Of a DNA stretch of 42,033 bases, positions 1 through 7,310 are shown one piece after another. The translations under genes and the position numbers were made by a program. The notes under the pieces were generated by a model. The model had not been told where the DNA came from. It ran no database searches and saw only the letters and a program-made list of their open reading frames with translations. The stretch is from a virus: positions 1 through 42,033 of the IMG/VR virus record IMGVR_UViG_3300010157_000112; one strand, written 5' to 3'. Within the stretch, counting starts at the first letter, position 1; each line of letters begins with the position of its first letter.

Positions 1-45
1 GCAGCTCCAGCAGCTCCAGCAGCTCCAGCAGCTCCAGCAGCACGT
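1..45 (+). repeat. Tandem 9-bp GCAGCTCCA repeat coding Ala-Ala-Pro
   Basis: Four perfect copies of GCAGCTCCA and a partial fifth open the window. They are in frame with the HTH gene and encode a flexible Ala/Pro hinge. The repeat may extend upstream beyond the window, and its copy number could vary by slippage. Confidence 0.85.
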
Positions 46-297
46 ACACCAGGAACTAATAAGTCTTCTGCTATGAAGAAGCCTAAGCTTTATACTCCTT
101 CACAAGTAGCGGCTATCTACAGCGTAGATCCAAAGACTGTTACCCGCTGGACCACAGGCGGCAAGATTGATTCTGTTATGACCCCAGCAGGAACTCACAG
201 AATTCCAGATCATGTTCTGCATTCATCTGGCGTTTGCCGCAAGTGCGAGACTCTTAAGACAGCTCAAGGCGCTTGTGAGTGCACCGCAAATGGCTGA
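1..297 (+). CDS. BldC/MerR-like helix-turn-helix protein, 5' end outside window
   Basis: The frame is open from base 1. It encodes an Ala-Ala-Pro repeat linker (bases 1-45), then from the ATG at 73 a winged-HTH domain with the MerR/BldC signature YTPSQVAAIYSVDPKTVTRW, followed by GTHRIP. The tail holds four cysteines in CxxC plus CxC form, a possible zinc site. Members of this family bind DNA and regulate transcription or excision. The ATG at 73 has no well-spaced Shine-Dalgarno site (AGGAA is about 18 bases away), so it is probably internal. The linker implies another domain upstream, for example oligomerisation or Lsr2-like, which cannot be seen here. Certain: open frame and HTH. Inferred: regulator role. 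Confidence 0.75.
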   Translation, partial: AAPAAPAAPAAPAARTPGTNKSSAMKKPKLYTPSQVAAIYSVDPKTVTRWTTGGKIDSVMTPAGTHRIPDHVLHSSGVCRKCETLKTAQGACECTANG

Positions 298-466
298 AGA
301 TATCTCAACTACCACTATCTATGATGGTACTTTAGTTTGTAAGAACTGCGGGTACCCAATGACTCCTCTAGAAGCTATGTACAGTGATGATGGTCTATGC
401 CCTTATTGCCGTAACGCTAACTATGAGAAGCATTCTAAGAGTTTGATGGCTAGCCGTGCAGAGTAG
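290..466 (+). CDS. Small zinc-ribbon protein
   Basis: This 58-residue protein starts at an ATG overlapping the end of the HTH gene (ATGGCTGA, stop at 295-297), so translation is probably coupled. It carries CKNCGYPMT and, about 20 residues later, CPYC: two CxxC knuckles as in a zinc ribbon. No enzymatic domain is visible. It sits between the HTH gene and a very basic small protein, so a DNA- or RNA-associated role is possible but inferred. Confidence 0.7.
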   Translation: MAEDISTTTIYDGTLVCKNCGYPMTPLEAMYSDDGLCPYCRNANYEKHSKSLMASRAE

Positions 467-659
467 ACAATTCACCTCAGTAGATAGCTGGAATAAGAAA
501 GCCGCAGGCCTTTGGGTCTCCGGACAATCTTCCAGCTTAAATCCAGGCAGCAAGTCAGCCTCCACAAAGCGTCGCCAGAAGACCAGCCACGCTAGGGGTA
601 AAAAAGTTACCCGTCCACGTGTTAGAAAACACCATAGTCCTGACACAAAAGCAAAATAA
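456..659 (+). CDS. Small basic hypothetical protein
   Basis: A 67-residue protein read from GTG at 456, overlapping the zinc-ribbon gene by 11 bases. The C-terminal half is packed with Lys and Arg (TKRRQKTSHARGKKVTRPRV), so it probably binds nucleic acid or is disordered. No family recognised. The opposite strand also has an open frame here, but the overlapping chain of rightward genes favours this one. Confidence 0.55.
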   Translation: MQSRQFTSVDSWNKKAAGLWVSGQSSSLNPGSKSASTKRRQKTSHARGKKVTRPRVRKHHSPDTKAK

Positions 660-674
660 AGGAATAATGACACC

Positions 675-830
675 ATGGCAAAGATGCGTATCAAAGATCC
701 TCATGGCAAGGATATGGACTATAAAGTTGAAAAACTTAAAGTCATGACTCCTGAACGTAAGGCTCAAATTGAGGCTAAAGCCAAGGCTTCAGCTAAACCG
801 ACAGATAAAAAGAAAGCGAAGAAAAAGTAA
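675..830 (+). CDS. Small Lys-rich protein with RIKDPHGK start
   Basis: A 51-residue protein beginning MAKMRIKDPHGKDMDYKVEK and ending in a poly-Lys stretch. Its stop overlaps the next start (TAATG at 828-832). An almost identical copy of its first 38 bases occurs at 32784-32820, in front of the late operon. That part is therefore either a duplicated gene fragment or a functional start module. No known domain. Confidence 0.6.
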   Translation: MAKMRIKDPHGKDMDYKVEKLKVMTPERKAQIEAKAKASAKPTDKKKAKKK

Positions 831-1306
831 TGGATCTAAACAAGAAGCGTAGAGAGCACAACACTAAGCGTGTTGGAGAAGCAATCCGTGGAAACAAATG
901 GGATTTGAACAAGCCATCTGTTCATGTTATTCCTCGTACTGCTGATAAGGTAGAGCCTAAGAAACCTGAATCAGGTAGCCCTAAACCTAAAACTGATTTT
1001 GGTGATCACGAAGGACATCGTTATTGGCATGATCATGGCCCATATACTAAGCCAAAGCCAAAGCCAAAACCAACTCCAGTAATTGAAACACCTAAATCAA
1101 AGCCTAACTCTTCCCAGGAGGATAGTTGGTTTAAAGATGAAGACAGTGCTAAACGTCGTAAACCACATCGTCCTTATGATGATGATGATAAACCAAATGG
1201 CGGTTCACCTATAGTACCTAAGATAAAGCCAAAATCTCCAGCTGGTGGGCAATCAAAAGAAATTCCAACAACTAAAAAGTATTTACCAGAATATAACAAA
1301 CACTAA
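830..1306 (+). CDS. Hypothetical Lys/Pro-rich protein
   Basis: A 158-residue, very polar protein. The N-terminus is basic (NKKRREHNTKRVGEAIRGNKW), followed by proline-lysine repeats (KPKPKPKPTP near residues 80-90) and an acidic DDDDKP patch. It contains GHRYWH near residue 62, a hexapeptide also present in the 16324-17049 protein. It is predicted disordered by composition. Coupled to the preceding gene by TAATG. Family and function unknown. Confidence 0.6.
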   Translation: MDLNKKRREHNTKRVGEAIRGNKWDLNKPSVHVIPRTADKVEPKKPESGSPKPKTDFGDHEGHRYWHDHGPYTKPKPKPKPTPVIETPKSKPNSSQEDSWFKDEDSAKRRKPHRPYDDDDKPNGGSPIVPKIKPKSPAGGQSKEIPTTKKYLPEYNKH

Positions 1307-1314
1307 GGATAACT

Positions 1315-1593
1315 ATGCGCACAGAGAATAAATCACTTAACCAAAGCGTTAATGAAGGCGCCACAGATGGAAAGTACCGCAAGGTACGTCCTAATACAAC
1401 TGTTGCTCCAGGTACAGGCGAAGATATTACTCTAGCCAATCGCCGTGGACTACACCCATACTGGAACTATGATTTTATTGATCAAGAGACACCTAACAAG
1501 GTTGCTCCAGGATCTGACGAGGCTAATTCAACACCTCGTGCAGCTATGCCTGTAGCTCACATCTCTAATGATCAGATGTTAGGTACATACTAA
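1315..1593 (+). CDS. Hypothetical protein
   Basis: A 92-residue protein with an AAGGAT Shine-Dalgarno upstream of its ATG. Polar throughout, with no cysteine cluster, membrane segment or recognised motif. It lies 8 bases after the Lys/Pro-rich gene, in the same rightward series of small genes. Confidence 0.6.
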   Translation: MRTENKSLNQSVNEGATDGKYRKVRPNTTVAPGTGEDITLANRRGLHPYWNYDFIDQETPNKVAPGSDEANSTPRAAMPVAHISNDQMLGTY

Positions 1594-1597
1594 TATT

Positions 1598-1882
1598 GTG
1601 GAAGAAACTCCAGACAATGTAGTCAAATTTCCTATGACTAGAGCTATGCGCTTTCGGCATTCCGTAAATAAAGCTAAAGATGCATTGTTTGAACCTGAGC
1701 AGGACACCCATGAAACAAAAGAACCTGTAGCAGAAGAGCCGCTAAGGCAAGAACATTTTGATGTAGGGCAACAAGAAGCAAAAATTCATTCTTTACGTGA
1801 TCAGCAGATTAAGCGTAATATGAAAGCAGGCGATGAGTCTGTTGATCGTATGATTAACATGAAAGACCCAACAAAGGATTAA
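1598..1882 (+). CDS. Hypothetical charged protein
   Basis: A 94-residue protein read from GTG at 1598, four bases after the previous stop. Glu- and Lys-rich, likely helical, with no recognised domain. There is no strong Shine-Dalgarno, so coupling to the upstream gene is probable. Start codon uncertain. Confidence 0.5.
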   Translation: MEETPDNVVKFPMTRAMRFRHSVNKAKDALFEPEQDTHETKEPVAEEPLRQEHFDVGQQEAKIHSLRDQQIKRNMKAGDESVDRMINMKDPTKD

Positions 1883-1884
1883 TA

Positions 1885-2091
1885 ATGGCTACAGTACCCC
1901 GCAGAGAATTTAAGCGACCCCACGTAAAATTTCGCACTGGTGTTATTTCTTCTGAAGAAATTATGAAAGCTGTGGCAGCTAGCGGAGTACCTGATGACAC
2001 AGAGCTAACTGGTGTTAAAGGGCTTCGTAATAAACCTGTCCTTGAAGGTGAAAAAGATCCTAAGGTAAAGAACTTATACGGGAAGAAGTAA
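1885..2091 (+). CDS. Small hypothetical protein
   Basis: A 68-residue basic protein with AAAGGATT before its ATG. It starts MATVPRREFKRPHVKF and ends KNLYGKK. No family recognised. It lies two bases from the genes on both sides, consistent with one operon. Confidence 0.6.
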   Translation: MATVPRREFKRPHVKFRTGVISSEEIMKAVAASGVPDDTELTGVKGLRNKPVLEGEKDPKVKNLYGKK

Positions 2092-2093
2092 CT

Positions 2094-3332
2094 ATGTCGG
2101 CAGAAGAGATTCTAAGCTTTGCTAAAACACATGCCGGTAAAGGTTATCGTTCTGCCTTTGATCCTGAAGATGATCGTGGCGATGAAGGCGAAAACATTCA
2201 AGGAGAAGAAATTCTCCGTGAACCTAAGCATCGTGCTAAGCAGAAGAGCATTGAAGTATTTCCAAGCAACCCTGAATCAGGAACTTCTGCAGCTTTAAAA
2301 ACTACAGCTATCACACAGCGCCGCAAGTCTGATCAAGGGCTTCCTTGCTTTAACGCAAATAAGAATCAAGGACATCCTAAAGCAACTCACATCTTTCATA
2401 CCCCATCTACTAGCGTAGAAGGTGGCGTAGGCTATCCACTATGCGCAAGCTGCCTTTCAGAAGAACAAGAACATCTTGCCACATGGCGTAAAAAGAACCC
2501 AGATACATACGTAAAATCTCCAGAAGCAATTACTCCAGACGTAGCTACTCGTCAAATTGGAGAAGAAGCTGGTATGAGGAATGATAAAAGAGCTCTTATG
2601 TCTGCATATATGGTCTTTGGTAAAGGTATTAGCCCAGAAGATGAGCGTTCTTGGGTAGAGACTAAGGCCGGCTACGCTGGTCCAGGCCGTACTCCAGGTA
2701 CAACTAAGGGCATAGAAAGAACTCCTGAGTTTAAAGCTACTGCATTAGAAACAGCTCTAGAGCGTGCTCGTTCCGGTAAGGGCGGCCGTACAGCTGAAGA
2801 GCTACAAAAAATCGGTGAGTCTGAAGAAGAACGTAGAGATTATTCAAAGGGTTACGTAAAAAATAAAGCGGGAAAGCTCACACGTTTTTACAAGCCTCTT
2901 GGTGAAGCTGCTAAAGGCAAGCGTAAGCCTATTGCTAAGGGTAACTATGTAGCTAAAAAAGATGCTGCTCCAGGAGAAGCACCTATTGAAAAGGTTATGT
3001 CTGTAGCTAAGGAAGCCAAGAAGCACGGTACATATTTAGATAAAGATATTTGGCGTGCCATCATTGAGAATCATGGTGAAGGCGTAGTTCAGCCTAAGCA
3101 TGTCGTAGAGCATGTTAAGGGCCAGCAAATGCAAAAAGAGTTTGAAGCTAAAAACAAGGGTAAGAAGCAAAAAGCCCTCCCTATTTCACGCCGTCCTGGC
3201 GCATTCTCATCTTATGTACAGAACGCTGCCGGATCTAATGACTTTGAAGAGCGTAAGGAAGCTAATGCTGATGAAGATTGGCAAAGCTACCTATCTCGTA
3301 ATGAAGAATTTAACGGTGGTTCTGGCCGCTAG
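2094..3332 (+). CDS. Hypothetical 412-residue basic protein with putative zinc site
   Basis: The largest unknown of the left operon. The middle third has Cys and His residues arranged CFNAN...HIFHT...CASC (about residues 86-122), possibly a zinc-binding fold. The rest is Lys/Glu/Ala-rich with a loosely repetitive composition (EERRDYSKGYVKNKAGKLTRFYKPLGE). The low-complexity basic style resembles the 1054-residue protein at 27165, but no sequence repeat is shared. A virion-associated or DNA-associated role is a guess. Confidence 0.6.
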   Translation: MSAEEILSFAKTHAGKGYRSAFDPEDDRGDEGENIQGEEILREPKHRAKQKSIEVFPSNPESGTSAALKTTAITQRRKSDQGLPCFNANKNQGHPKATHIFHTPSTSVEGGVGYPLCASCLSEEQEHLATWRKKNPDTYVKSPEAITPDVATRQIGEEAGMRNDKRALMSAYMVFGKGISPEDERSWVETKAGYAGPGRTPGTTKGIERTPEFKATALETALERARSGKGGRTAEELQKIGESEEERRDYSKGYVKNKAGKLTRFYKPLGEAAKGKRKPIAKGNYVAKKDAAPGEAPIEKVMSVAKEAKKHGTYLDKDIWRAIIENHGEGVVQPKHVVEHVKGQQMQKEFEAKNKGKKQKALPISRRPGAFSSYVQNAAGSNDFEERKEANADEDWQSYLSRNEEFNGGSGR

Positions 3333-3378
3333 CATTTTGTGGTACGATATTGTATAGAGGGATAAGTGGGGTAAATAA

Positions 3379-3957
3379 ATGACCATTCCAATTTTGGGTC
3401 AAGGCGGCAACGCCGATGAAGGAACATACACAGAGATCAAGGACGACGGTCCTAAGATTCGTCTGCTCTACTGCTATAACTGCAAATCAATTGAAGAGCT
3501 TCCAGACTTTGAAGGTCATCCAGATGACGACGTAACTCTTCAGGTTTTGATTGATCGTCATGAATCTGCAGGAATTCCACATAGCGGATTTTTATCTAAA
3601 GTGGGAGTTAAGCTGTACTCTCGTCCTGAGGTACGTAAGCAGATTATTGAAAACCTTCGTAACAAGGTCGGTGGCGGCTTAGCTGATATAGATCCTGATT
3701 ACTATACGACCAAGGCAACATTCTTTGATGATGCTATGAAGTGCTTTAATCTACACTTACGTCCTGTAGAGGGATGTTATGATTGGAAAGTTGAAAGCAA
3801 GCGCTTGGTACCAAAAAGCACAGCAGAAGCTAGAAAAGAACTCGGTCTTGAAACTGCAGCAAAATCTGGTGGCACAAAGGTATACTTGTGCGACTTTTGC
3901 CCAGCTAAGACTTTTGTAGTAGAACAAAACCGTAAAAAACTCGGACTATACGAATAG
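3379..3957 (+). CDS. Hypothetical protein with two CxxC pairs
   Basis: A 192-residue protein with CYNC at residues 32-35 and CDFC close to the C-terminus, so one zinc ribbon may be assembled from both ends. Between them are DRHESAGIPHSG and a hydrophilic alpha/beta-like stretch. The gap before it (3333-3378) contains GATATTGTATAGAGG, an AT-rich promoter-like string. Function unknown. Confidence 0.65.
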   Translation: MTIPILGQGGNADEGTYTEIKDDGPKIRLLYCYNCKSIEELPDFEGHPDDDVTLQVLIDRHESAGIPHSGFLSKVGVKLYSRPEVRKQIIENLRNKVGGGLADIDPDYYTTKATFFDDAMKCFNLHLRPVEGCYDWKVESKRLVPKSTAEARKELGLETAAKSGGTKVYLCDFCPAKTFVVEQNRKKLGLYE

Positions 3958-3965
3958 GATATAAA

Positions 3966-4247
3966 ATGACAGACGAAACAACAACCTCAGATGCGACAGC
4001 CGAAGCTCCAGCTCATCCAGCAATTAAGTTTGGTTTTGCTGTTCTTATTGATGATGGCGGAAACGTATTCATTGAAAAGAGCCCATCGGTATTTTCTTTG
4101 CCAGTAGAGCGTGAAGCAACTCTTATCGAAGTTCGCCGCTACACCTCTGAAATTCTTATGGATCTTCAGGCACAGGCAGCAGCTGAATACTCAGCGCTTC
4201 GAATTGCAGCTATTGCAGAAGAAGCTAAGGCAGCTAAAAACTCCTAA
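3966..4247 (+). CDS. Hypothetical protein
   Basis: A 93-residue protein with Shine-Dalgarno AGGAT before the ATG. A short Thr/Ala-rich N-terminus is followed by a strand-rich core (FGFAVLIDDGGNVFIEKS) and an Ala-rich C-terminal helix. It looks like a small folded domain with a helix tail. Family not recognised. Confidence 0.6.
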   Translation: MTDETTTSDATAEAPAHPAIKFGFAVLIDDGGNVFIEKSPSVFSLPVEREATLIEVRRYTSEILMDLQAQAAAEYSALRIAAIAEEAKAAKNS

Positions 4248-4301
4248 TATTAATAGTATTCAAGCCAAGACGTAACTACGTGAGGATGAAAGAATACGGA
4301 T

Positions 4302-5216
4302 ATGGGAATTTATGATTATCAGAAGGCTCCGGGTATTGCACCCGGGGCTACTTCTTATTTCAGCGCACCTGCAGCTGAACTAGATCCTCGTTTATTCCAA
4401 GGTGAATCATTACGCATAACTATGCGTGATGGAATCTTAGAGATTCTTTTTGATTTCTTAGGCCGCAATTTCTCTGATCCATATAATTGGACTAGAGCTT
4501 GGTTAGCTGGTTCTGGTGTCTCTTATCAATGGCAAGCAGCTCGTCAACCTGGCGATCTGGATTGTCTTGTTGGTATTGAGTATGTAAAGTTTCGTCAATC
4601 AAACCCAGAATATATAGGCTTCTCTAATCAAGAGATAGCTTCTATGTTCAATGAAAGCTTTAATGCTGAGATTATGCCTAATACCCGTAACTGGGAAGGC
4701 TACGAGCTTACATTTTATGTAAACCCTGCAACTGATATTCGGGAGATTAACCCGTATGCAGCCTATGATCTTATTGCGGATGCTTGGACTGTAAAACCTG
4801 AGCACAATCCTCAACCACCATTCAGTCGTGATTGGGAACAAAAAGCACAGCGTGATCATGACATGGCGGCGGAGATCTTAGATAGGTATAACAGCGCTAT
4901 CAATGATCTTAGAGGAGCACCAAATGATGCTTATCGAATTAATGCTGAGAGAAAGCTGAGACTTGCTCAAGATCAAGCTGTCGCATTCTATGATGATGTT
5001 CATCATGGTCGCAATATTGCATTCAGTCAGACGGGTACCGGGTACGCAGACTTCCACAACTATCGCTGGCAAGCCGGTAAGAAATCTGGAGCTATACAAG
5101 CTTTAAGAACTATCAAAGATCAAAGAGATTCGTTAGAAAAAAAGAGTCAAAAAGAGCTCTATGGTATAGAGCTTCCAACTACAGCTACGCTTATACGGAG
5201 AACACTCCGAGGTTAG
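4302..5216 (+). CDS. Putative nucleotidyltransferase-fold protein
   Basis: A 304-residue protein. Residues 70-91 read GSG...PGDLDCLVGI, matching the GS-x(n)-DxD metal and nucleotide-binding signature of nucleotidyltransferase folds (S71, D85, D87). A strand with ELTFYV (about 145) could supply the third strand of that fold. The C-terminal 130 residues are helical and charged. Known members transfer nucleotides to RNA, protein or small molecules, and the substrate cannot be read here. The HAD-like and TGT-like genes downstream suggest a nucleotide or nucleic-acid modification cluster (inference). Confidence 0.45.
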   Translation: MGIYDYQKAPGIAPGATSYFSAPAAELDPRLFQGESLRITMRDGILEILFDFLGRNFSDPYNWTRAWLAGSGVSYQWQAARQPGDLDCLVGIEYVKFRQSNPEYIGFSNQEIASMFNESFNAEIMPNTRNWEGYELTFYVNPATDIREINPYAAYDLIADAWTVKPEHNPQPPFSRDWEQKAQRDHDMAAEILDRYNSAINDLRGAPNDAYRINAERKLRLAQDQAVAFYDDVHHGRNIAFSQTGTGYADFHNYRWQAGKKSGAIQALRTIKDQRDSLEKKSQKELYGIELPTTATLIRRTLRG

Positions 5217-5234
5217 ATGCTGTAGAATAAGGGC

Positions 5235-5333
5235 ATGGACAGGTACCAATGCCAGATCTGCAACAAGATGTACGTGGTAACTTCTCTCGCAAGATATTGT
5301 GAGCAGAAACATTTGGACAAAGATGAGGAATGA
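5235..5333 (+). CDS. 32-residue zinc-finger mini-protein
   Basis: A very short gene, MDRYQCQICNKMYVVTSLAR..., with CxxC followed by C-x(3)-H (CEQKH), a classic C2H2/C2HC finger size. Its stop overlaps the next start (ATGA at 5330-5333). It follows a promoter-like TAGAAT at 5225-5230. Spacing and the finger motif support a real gene, although no strong Shine-Dalgarno is visible. Confidence 0.6.
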   Translation: MDRYQCQICNKMYVVTSLARYCEQKHLDKDEE

Positions 5334-5794
5334 TGTCAGCAATTATTGCAATAGAGGGTGTTTTAATGACCGAGGTTGGAGATCCAATCCCGGAAGGCAT
5401 TAAGCTGTTCCGAATTCTTTCTGAAGTTTATCGTGTTGTTTTAAGCTCCGATATGGATCCAGATAAAACTGAGCATTGGCTTCGTAGCCATTTAATCTTT
5501 GGGTACGGCGATATCTATGATAATTCAAAGTTTTTTGTAGGACAAGAGCTACGCCTACGCCACCTGGATATAGCTAAGTCGCAAGGCAAGGTTGAGCTAT
5601 TTATTGACTCAGACGCAGATTTTTGCGCTGCTGCCCTATCTATGAACATCCCAACTATTATGTTTGCTTCTCCTCGTTTTGTTAGAACTAACCGCAGTGT
5701 TAAACCGTGGGAAGATCTGCAGAAAGAAGTAGATCTGCAGCGTGAAGCTCTTTTGGAAGCTCACCTAGGTAGTAGAATCAACCGGTTCGAATGA
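5330..5794 (+). CDS. HAD-like protein lacking the nucleophile
   Basis: A 154-residue protein with the order of HAD-superfamily motifs. Motif I is IAIEGVL (residues 6-12) where active enzymes have DxDGxL. Motif II is VVLSSDM (about 37-42). The motif III/IV region is KVELFIDSDADFCAAALSMNIPTIMF (87-112), with the usual acidic cluster. The first Asp is Ala and the second is Glu, so phosphatase activity is unlikely and it may be a sensor or scaffold. Its stop overlaps the next start by four bases. Confidence 0.6.
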   Translation: MMSAIIAIEGVLMTEVGDPIPEGIKLFRILSEVYRVVLSSDMDPDKTEHWLRSHLIFGYGDIYDNSKFFVGQELRLRHLDIAKSQGKVELFIDSDADFCAAALSMNIPTIMFASPRFVRTNRSVKPWEDLQKEVDLQREALLEAHLGSRINRFE

Positions 5795-7269
5795 ACCTGG
5801 TATTCATGGGGGCTGAAGTACCGTCCCATCGCATATTACTTACTAACATGGGAGTTAAGCATGTTAGCGTCAACTATTATCGTTTAGTCAAGCGTGGCTT
5901 GCCTAAGACCAAAGATTACTTGATCCAGGGAAGATTTCCGGATGATGTTAAAGTCTACGTAGATGGTGGCGGGCACCAGATCAATGACCTTAACATGACT
6001 GAGCGTGAGATTCAAGAGTATGCGGAGAACTACCAGGAATGGGTCGGCATCAATGCCGAAAGAATCTCTGGAGCTACTGAGCTAGACGCTAAAGTACTTG
6101 GGCCTTCATGGACTAACTACCATCGCACCACTATGATTGAGAATCTTGGGGAAGATAAGCTTTGGGTAGTGTGGCACCCAGAATTAGGCCATACGGCCCT
6201 CTACGGCCTTGCAGAGCGATACATGAACATTGCCCTACTAGGAGAGACTTTAGAGGACGATACAAGCCTTGCAGCCCGTTCTAGAGCCCTTCTAAATGAG
6301 TTCCCTGATCTACAATTTCACGGTGTGGCATGTGCCAAACCTGATAACCTACGCCAGGTGGCATTGACCACAGCAAGCAGTCTTTCTTGGTTAAGTCCAA
6401 TGATGCGTGGAGAAACAATTGTCTGGGATGGAACCCGTTTGGTTCGTTACCAGAAGAAGCAAAAAGATCAAGCTCGTCCTCGCTATAAAGCGATCATTGA
6501 GAGAGCTGGTTTAGACTACGACAAGATTATTAATGACGATAGTAATGAGGTAACCCGCCTCGCTATATGGTCCTACATGCAACTGGAGAACGCCTTGGAT
6601 AAAAGATCCGGTAAGAAGCTATCTGATAACAGTGAGTTTATAGATGACCCAGGAAGTGCGGAAACAGGTGGTGCGCTTCCTGATAAGAGACCTTCAGAAG
6701 GTAGGAAAGTTTTGGCAGAAAGAGACGTAAATGACCGTCAGATTCTGCCTGTTTTTGGTGTAAAAGTTAAGACGGTTGTTGAAAAAGATGAGGATGGAAA
6801 AGATGTTCTTAAAGATGTACCTATCCTTTCTAGCACCTCTGCATCACTTCGTCAATGCGATACTTGCTTTGTAGCGGCAAATTGTCCTGCTTTTAAACCT
6901 GCTAATAGTTGTGCTTTCAATCTACCTGTAGAGATTAAGACTAAAGAGCAACTTAAGGGTTTACTCAACACAGTTATCGAAATGCAGGGCGCTAGAGTCG
7001 CTTTTGCACGATATGCAGAGGAATTGAACGGCGGATACCCGGATCCTAACACTGGACAAGAGATTGATCGACTCTTTAAATTGGTTGGTCAAATGAAAGA
7101 ACTGGAAGAGAATAAAGAGTTCATCCGTATCACAGCAGAGCGCCAAACTTCTGGCGGTGTATTGTCAGCCCTATTTGGTGACAAAGCTAACACTCTCCGT
7201 GAGCTCCCTAACGGTGGACTAAGTGAGGCCCAATCGAGTAGAATATTAGATGAGGGCTTTAAACTTTAA
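5791..7269 (+). CDS. TGT/DpdA-like protein with C-terminal cysteine module
   Basis: A 492-residue protein. The N-terminal half resembles the tRNA-guanine transglycosylase/DpdA barrel: DGGGHQ at 58-63 (TGT DSGGFQ), a strand VVWHPELG followed by GLAERYMNIALLGE (137-151), then HGVACAKPDNL and ASSLSWLSPMMRGET (195-209) in the position of the FDCVxPTRxGR loop. That loop shows no obvious nucleophilic Asp, so activity is uncertain. The C-terminal part has CDTCFVAANCPA...SCAF (C356, C359, C365, C374), a metal-binding pattern, then a helical charged tail. TGT enzymes insert 7-deazaguanines into tRNA, DpdA into DNA. No preQ0 synthesis genes lie in this window. Confidence 0.5.
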   Translation: MNLVFMGAEVPSHRILLTNMGVKHVSVNYYRLVKRGLPKTKDYLIQGRFPDDVKVYVDGGGHQINDLNMTEREIQEYAENYQEWVGINAERISGATELDAKVLGPSWTNYHRTTMIENLGEDKLWVVWHPELGHTALYGLAERYMNIALLGETLEDDTSLAARSRALLNEFPDLQFHGVACAKPDNLRQVALTTASSLSWLSPMMRGETIVWDGTRLVRYQKKQKDQARPRYKAIIERAGLDYDKIINDDSNEVTRLAIWSYMQLENALDKRSGKKLSDNSEFIDDPGSAETGGALPDKRPSEGRKVLAERDVNDRQILPVFGVKVKTVVEKDEDGKDVLKDVPILSSTSASLRQCDTCFVAANCPAFKPANSCAFNLPVEIKTKEQLKGLLNTVIEMQGARVAFARYAEELNGGYPDPNTGQEIDRLFKLVGQMKELEENKEFIRITAERQTSGGVLSALFGDKANTLRELPNGGLSEAQSSRILDEGFKL

Positions 7270-7310
7270 TACCTGTTAATAGTAAATCCCACCTAGAAAA
7301 GAGGCTGTAA

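Noticed and set aside
395-767. Leftward open frames across the left-end genes
   Set aside because: They oppose the chain of overlapping rightward genes and have no recognisable domain.
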